This document shows positions 59,996 through 64,000 of a DNA stretch of 64,000 bases, one piece after another. The position numbers were made by a program, and so were the translations under genes. Positions within the stretch are counted from its first letter, which is position 1; each line of letters opens with the position of its first letter. A model generated the notes under the pieces. It did not search any database and was not told the origin of the DNA. It saw nothing but the letters and a program-made list of their open reading frames with translations. Location: NCBI RefSeq assembly GCF_009671205.1, contig NZ_CP045309.1, forward strand, positions 5,208,001 through 5,272,000, written 5' to 3'. This DNA comes from Micromonospora terminaliae. GTDB lineage: Bacteria; Actinomycetota; Actinomycetes; Mycobacteriales; Micromonosporaceae.

Positions 59996-60338
59996 CCGCT
60001 GCCTCCGGGCCTCGTACCGTTCACCGTCACCACCAACCGGCTCGGAACTCCTCGCCGGTCCGGCCCCCGCGTCGCGACGAACGTAGGACCTGCCGGGAGT
60101 CCCGGCAACGGGACGCGCACACCCGATCACCTCCAGTCACATATGCGACACATTCCCGGTCCGGAAAGCGGCGGCGGGTTCACGTCCGGCCCGGCGCGGC
60201 GGGGCGTACGCGGGGCAGGCAAGCCGCCCGCCGACCGCTACCCTTCCGGTCTGGGCGAGCGCCCCTGCTCGCCCGCCACGCTCGATCACGTGTCCGTCGC
60301 CTGGGGCGGCGTCGGCGCGCCGCACCCCGGGGGAAGAC
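59996..60338. promoter_or_regulatory. Divergent promoter region, no gene
   Basis: 343 bases between genes read in opposite directions. A hairpin GGGCGAGC-GCCCCT-GCTCGCCC lies at 60253-60274, and TACCCT at 60239 could be a -10 box for the right-hand gene. No coding frame with normal bias is seen. Confidence 0.4.
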
Positions 60339-60920
60339 ATGACCCAACCGCCCATCGGTGGCGCCGCCGGTTCGCCGGAAGGTCCCACCCACCCGGAGCC
60401 GCCTGCCGGCGCCGCGCCGGCGCCCGGCACCCCGCCGGCGCCCGGCTACCCGCCGTATCCCCAGCCGGTGGCACCGAAGAAGCGGCGCGGCCTGCTGATC
60501 GCCTCGATCGTGCTGGGCGCGGCGATCCTGCTCTGCGGCGGTGGCGGCACGGCCGCCTTCCTCACCCTGAGCCAGGCCGAGGACGGCCAGGGCGCCAAGG
60601 AGCCGACGGTCGCGGTGGACGGCTTCCTCACCGCCGTCTACAAGGACCAGGACCCCCGCGCGGCGGCCACCTTCGTCTGCTCGGCGTCCCGCGACGACAA
60701 GAAGATCGCCGCCAAGGTCGCCGAGGTGCGGAAGTACGCCGGGCAGTACCAGAACGCGCGGTTCCGCTGGACCACCCCGAAGGTGGACAACCAGACCGGC
60801 GACCGGGCCTCGGTCAGCACGAGGGTCACCATGACCACGGCGGACGAGAAGGTGGCCGACCAGGAACTGCGCTTCACCGTGGTGCGGAAGACGGGTTGGT
60901 GGGTCTGCGAGGTCGCCTGA
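60339..60920 (+). CDS. Pro-rich membrane-anchored protein, paralogue of the protein at 6098-6667
   Basis: 193 aa, ATG start. A cytoplasmic Pro/Gly-rich N-terminus (about 1-45) is followed by KKRR and a membrane helix (about 49-73). The exported domain begins TVAVDGFLTAVYKDQDPRAAATFVCSAS and ends ELRFTVVRKTGWWVCEVA, with two Cys that could pair. Layout, motif order and size match the protein encoded at 6098-6667. The gene precedes the two ArsA-like ATPase genes on the same strand. Function unknown. Confidence 0.75.
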   Translation: MTQPPIGGAAGSPEGPTHPEPPAGAAPAPGTPPAPGYPPYPQPVAPKKRRGLLIASIVLGAAILLCGGGGTAAFLTLSQAEDGQGAKEPTVAVDGFLTAVYKDQDPRAAATFVCSASRDDKKIAAKVAEVRKYAGQYQNARFRWTTPKVDNQTGDRASVSTRVTMTTADEKVADQELRFTVVRKTGWWVCEVA

Positions 60921-60946
60921 GCGCGGTGGCTGGATAGGCTCGACGG

Positions 60947-61921
60947 GTGGCAGCGATTGAGCAGCCGGCCGAGTCCGCCGGCAGATGGCCGGCCCGCCTG
61001 CACGTGGTGACCGGCAAGGGCGGCACAGGCAAGACCAGCGTGGCCGCGGCGCTGGCCCTCGGGCTGGCCGCCGGCGGCCGGCGCACCCTGCTGGTCGAGG
61101 TGGAGGGGCGGCAGGGCATCGCCCAGCTCTTCGGCACCGACCCGCTGCCGTACGAGGAGCGGCACCTGACCGACGCCCCGGGCGGCGGCGAGGTGCGTGC
61201 CCTGGCGGTGGACGCCGAGGAGGCGCTCCTCGAGTACCTGGACATGTTCTACAAGCTCGGCGCGGCCGGCCGGGCGCTGCGCAAGCTGGGCGCCATCGAC
61301 TTCGCCACCACCATCGCCCCGGGCCTGCGGGACGTGCTGCTCACCGGCAAGGTCAAGGAGGCGACCACCCGGACCAGCGGGCAGCGCCGCGCGTACGACG
61401 CGGTCGTGCTGGACGCGCCGCCGACCGGGCGGATCGGCCGCTTCCTCAACGTCACCGCGGAGACCGCCCGGCTCGCCAAGGTCGGCCCGATCAAGACCCA
61501 GAGCGACGGGGTCTCGGCGCTGCTCCGCTCGCCGATGACCGCGGTGCACGTGGTCACGCTGCTGGAGGAGATGCCGGTCCAGGAGACGGTCGACGCGATC
61601 GCCGAGCTGACCAAGCTCGGCTTCCCGGTCGGCCGGGTGATCGTCAACGGGGCCCGGCCCCCGGTACCGGCCGGCCGCCCCGTCACGGCCGCCGAGCTGA
61701 AGCGCGGGCTCGCCGCCGCCGGCCTGCCGACCGACGCCCGGACCGTCGCCGGCCTCGCCGCCGAGGCCCGTGACCAGCAGGTACGCCGGGAGCTGGAGGA
61801 CTCGCTCCGCGCCGACCTGGTGGAGCTGGGCCTGCCCCTGGCCGAGCTGCCGCTGCTGCCCGGCGGGGTCGACCGGGCGGGGCTGGAGACGCTCGCCGGG
61901 ACGCTCGTCCGGGCGGATTGA
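60947..61921 (+). CDS. ArsA-family ATPase, first subunit
   Basis: 324 aa, GTG start. The deviant P-loop KGGTGKTSVAAALALGLAAGG is followed by LVEVEGRQGIAQLFG and VVLDAPPTGRIGRFLNV, which are ArsA/GET3 landmarks. It corresponds to Rv3679 (BagA), which forms a complex with the product of the next gene. The pair is an anion-stimulated ATPase whose physiological cargo is not settled; no arsenic-resistance gene is nearby. Confidence 0.92.
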   Translation: MAAIEQPAESAGRWPARLHVVTGKGGTGKTSVAAALALGLAAGGRRTLLVEVEGRQGIAQLFGTDPLPYEERHLTDAPGGGEVRALAVDAEEALLEYLDMFYKLGAAGRALRKLGAIDFATTIAPGLRDVLLTGKVKEATTRTSGQRRAYDAVVLDAPPTGRIGRFLNVTAETARLAKVGPIKTQSDGVSALLRSPMTAVHVVTLLEEMPVQETVDAIAELTKLGFPVGRVIVNGARPPVPAGRPVTAAELKRGLAAAGLPTDARTVAGLAAEARDQQVRRELEDSLRADLVELGLPLAELPLLPGGVDRAGLETLAGTLVRAD

Positions 61922-61978
61922 CTCACACCTGCGGCCGGCACGGAGCAGAGAGACCCTCGAGACCGATACGCTCGATTG

Positions 61979-63127
61979 GTGCCTTCCGAAGACGCGGCGC
62001 CCCCGCTGGACGTCGACCAGATCCTCGCCGATCCCGGCGTACGGATCGTGGTCTGCTGCGGGGCGGGCGGAGTGGGCAAGACGACCACCGCGGCGGCGCT
62101 GGCCCTGCGGGCGGCCGAGCGGCACGGCCGGCGCACCGTGGTGCTCACCATCGATCCGGCCCGCCGGCTGGCCCAGTCCCTCGGCCTGACCGAGCTGGAC
62201 AACACCCCGCGCCAGGTCAAGGGCATCGACGTCGAGTCCAGCGGCGGCCAGTTGCACGCCATGATGCTCGACATGAAGCGCACCTTCGACGACGTGGTGC
62301 TCCAGCACACCGATCCGGCGAAGGCGGCGGAGATCTTCGCCAACCCCTTCTACCAGGCCATGAGCTCCACCTTCGCCGGCACGCAGGAATACATGGCGAT
62401 GGAGAAGCTGGGTCAGCTGCACGCGCGGGGCGAGTGGGACCTCATCGTGGTGGACACCCCGCCGTCCCGCTCGGCGCTCGACTTCCTGGACGCCCCGGCC
62501 CGGCTCTCCCGCTTCCTCGACGGGCGCATGCTGCGGCTGCTGCTCGCCCCGGCCCGCAGCGGCGGGCGGAGCATGTTCAGCTTCGTGACGGCCAGCTTCG
62601 GCATGTTCTCGAAGGTCGTGCAGAAGGTGATCGGTGCACAGCTGCTCACCGACCTGTCCGGCTTCGTGGCCGCGCTGGATTCGATGTTCGGCGGCTTCCG
62701 GCAGCGGGCCGAGCAGACGTACCGGATCCTCCAGGCCCGGGAGACGGCGTTCCTGCTGGTCGCGGCGCCGGAGCCGGACGCGGTCCGGGAGGCCGCCTAC
62801 TTCGCGGGCCGGCTGCGGGCGGAGCGGATGCCGCTGGCCGGCCTGGTGCTCAACCGGGTGCATCGGCCGGCGGTGCCGGACCTGTCCGCGGCGGACAGCC
62901 TGGCCGCCGCGGAGCGGCTGGCCGGCGCGGGCGGGCACGAGACCACCGCCGAGGTGCTGCGGGCGCACGCCGCGCTGGCCGAGCAGGCGGCACGCGAGGA
63001 GCAGGTGGCGGCCCGGTTCACCGGGGAGTTCCCGGCGGTGCCGGCGGTGTCGGTGACGGCGCAGCCCGCCGACGTGCACGACGTCGACGGGCTGCGGACG
63101 ATCGGCGAGGCGATCAGCCGGCGCTGA
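61979..63127 (+). CDS. ArsA-family ATPase, second subunit
   Basis: 382 aa from GTG 61979; a TTG directly before it (61976) is also possible. TACGCT at 61967-61972 is a -10 box placed for a leaderless transcript, and no ribosome site is seen. The P-loop GAGGVGKTTTAAALAL, LTIDPARRLAQSLGL and VVDTPPSRSALDFLDAPARL are complete. It matches Rv3680 (BagB). The gene follows its partner by 57 bases, so separate transcription is possible. The whiB gene converges from the right. Confidence 0.92.
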   Translation: MPSEDAAPPLDVDQILADPGVRIVVCCGAGGVGKTTTAAALALRAAERHGRRTVVLTIDPARRLAQSLGLTELDNTPRQVKGIDVESSGGQLHAMMLDMKRTFDDVVLQHTDPAKAAEIFANPFYQAMSSTFAGTQEYMAMEKLGQLHARGEWDLIVVDTPPSRSALDFLDAPARLSRFLDGRMLRLLLAPARSGGRSMFSFVTASFGMFSKVVQKVIGAQLLTDLSGFVAALDSMFGGFRQRAEQTYRILQARETAFLLVAAPEPDAVREAAYFAGRLRAERMPLAGLVLNRVHRPAVPDLSAADSLAAAERLAGAGGHETTAEVLRAHAALAEQAAREEQVAARFTGEFPAVPAVSVTAQPADVHDVDGLRTIGEAISRR

Positions 63128-63152
63128 GCGGCGCGGCCGACCGGCGCGTCGG

Positions 63153-63473
63153 TCAGTTGGCCGTGGTCACGAGGACCTTGTCCCGGCCGGTCTTCTCCTT
63201 GGCGTTCTTCTTCATGGCCGCCTCGAACATCTTGCGCCAGCTGGTGACCTGCGGGTGACGCCGCAGCAACGCCCGGCGCTCGCGTTCGGTCATGCCACCC
63301 CACACACCGAACTCGATCCGGTTGTCGAGCGCGTCGGCCAGGCACTCGTACCGAACTGGGCAGCTCCGGCAGATCCTCTTCGCCACGTTCTGTTCGGCGC
63401 CCTGTACGAACAACGCGTCCGGGTCCCCGTTCTGACACGCCGCCAGTGACGGCCAGTCAGTGATCATGCCCAT
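63153..63473 (-). CDS. wblA: WhiB-family iron-sulfur regulator (WhiB4/WblA type)
   Basis: 106 aa, ATG start. The four cluster ligands are Cys13 (AACQNGDPD) and the three of CRSCPVRYEC. The turn motif EFGVWGGMTERERRAL and a basic tail (KKNAKEKTGRDK) for DNA binding follow. The position next to the ArsA pair and a penicillin-binding protein gene equals Rv3681c (WhiB4) and Streptomyces wblA. WhiB4 senses oxygen and redox state; WblA represses antibiotic production and controls development in Streptomyces. Confidence 0.95.
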   Translation of the reverse strand: MGMITDWPSLAACQNGDPDALFVQGAEQNVAKRICRSCPVRYECLADALDNRIEFGVWGGMTERERRALLRRHPQVTSWRKMFEAAMKKNAKEKTGRDKVLVTTAN

Positions 63474-63867
63474 CTGTACACGTCCCCCCTTGCAGTACCT
63501 ACCGACTACGCGCGACCAGCCGTCGAATTCCCCCCTTGTCGTCCGGGCCGGCCTCCCCAGGGCGGCGCGGACGACGTGTGGCTGCTGTCGCCGCCACCAT
63601 CATGCTGTGTAGTCGCCCGATTACGCAACGTTGTCGGCGAAATCCATCATTCCGGACACTCCCGGCTTCCCGGGCTTTCGCCCGCCGTCTACCCCGCCGG
63701 AGTAGGTGAAAACGCCGCGCCACTCCTCCGTTCGGAGGAGACTTCTGCCAGGTTTCACGCAACCACGCACCGGGGTTCGTGCGTTTAGCACAACGAGGCC
63801 GGCGCGCGCAGGAAATGGGGAAAGTTCCCCGCGCGCCCCTCGTTCCCTACTCGCGTACCCTGTCGAG
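63474..63867. promoter_or_regulatory. Divergent wblA/ponA promoter region, no gene
   Basis: 394 bases without a supported gene. TACCCT (63856-63861) lies 6 bases before GTG 63868, as for a leaderless transcript of the penicillin-binding protein. A perfect 6-bp inverted repeat GGGGAA-AG-TTCCCC (63817-63830) sits just upstream and may be an operator. AT-rich patches (63600-63660, 63740-63800) are unusual here. Confidence 0.5.
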
Positions 63868-64000
63868 GTGACCTGGATGCGGAAACGTGACCACAACGTG
63901 CTGACCAACGCCGCATCGCTACTCATCTGTGGCCTGTTGGCCGGCGTGGTGGTCGCAGCGGCGGCCTTCCCCGCGGTGGCGATGTCCGGACTGGCCGCGA
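63868..64000 (+). CDS. Class A penicillin-binding protein (PonA2-like), 5' end only
   Basis: The window ends after 44 codons. From GTG 63868 (or ATG 63877) the product has a basic start (MRKRDHNVLTNAAS) and a signal-anchor helix (LLICGLLAGVVVAAAAFPAVA). The position after wblA matches ponA2 (Rv3682) of Mycobacterium and the penicillin-binding gene beside wblA in Streptomyces. The glycosyltransferase and transpeptidase domains would lie beyond the window, so the call rests on context and the anchor alone. Confidence 0.7.
   Translation, partial: MTWMRKRDHNVLTNAASLLICGLLAGVVVAAAAFPAVAMSGLAA

Overview
The window is a high-GC actinobacterial chromosome segment, most likely from Micromonospora or a close relative (Micromonosporaceae). 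The reasons are the strong G/C bias at third codon positions, many GTG starts with 4-base stop/start overlaps, the ESX-type eccC/eccD/mycP genes, a WhiB-family regulator, MarP, a GlxR-like Crp, and gene order shared with Mycobacterium. No tRNA, rRNA, CRISPR array or transposase was found. || Layout. (1) 1-6093: the end of a type IV secretion-like operon on the + strand: a VirB4-like ATPase cut by the window edge, a TrbL-like membrane protein, a small anchored protein, a cell-wall hydrolase with muramidase-like and M23 domains, and a protein with an internal duplication. A 159-bp near-perfect palindrome is inserted in frame at the start of the membrane-protein gene. (2) 6098-10106: a secreted/anchored protein, then a degenerate FtsK-like ATPase coupled to a membrane protein. 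(3) 10159-20047: a housekeeping block in mycobacterial order (folE, ftsH, hpt, tilS, Zn-protease, dacB, ppa) with a GlxA-type regulator and a 45-aa membrane peptide inserted. (4) 20108-28526: divergent eccD and eccC-mycP of a type VII secretion system, then two PAP2 phosphatases. (5) 28539-34783: marP-nudL-thioredoxin lipoprotein-nth (Rv3671c-Rv3674c order), then capA-like, cbiZ and crp. (6) 34895-47463: a phosphoesterase with a tandemly duplicated 3' end, an amide permease/amidase pair opposite a TetR gene, and a six-gene AtuA-type acyl-CoA carboxylation/oxidation operon. (7) 47730-54140: two genes, each behind a GTTT-N14/16-GGGTA stress-sigma-like promoter (PRC-barrel/DUF2382 protein; mechanosensitive-channel-like protein), a secreted S33 peptidase, a repeat protein, a Ser/Thr kinase and a small membrane protein. 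(8) 54277-64000: a large adenylate cyclase/AAA/TPR regulator, then the Rv3677c-Rv3682 order: MBL hydrolase, RidA, DUF4177 protein, two ArsA-like ATPases, wblA/whiB4, and the first codons of a class A penicillin-binding protein. || How it fits together. Cell-envelope functions dominate: secretion systems, dacB, marP, penicillin-binding protein, PAP2 enzymes and M23 hydrolase. Signalling is dense: cyclase plus Crp, a kinase, WhiB, TetR and GlxA. The most unusual structure is a small intra-operonic element seen four times. Each copy begins GTGAGCGCGAGG or a variant, sits 0 to 5 bases after a stop codon, and encodes a 10-22 codon reading frame. That frame ends in an ATGA/GTGA overlap with the next start, or, in tilS, is fused to the gene.
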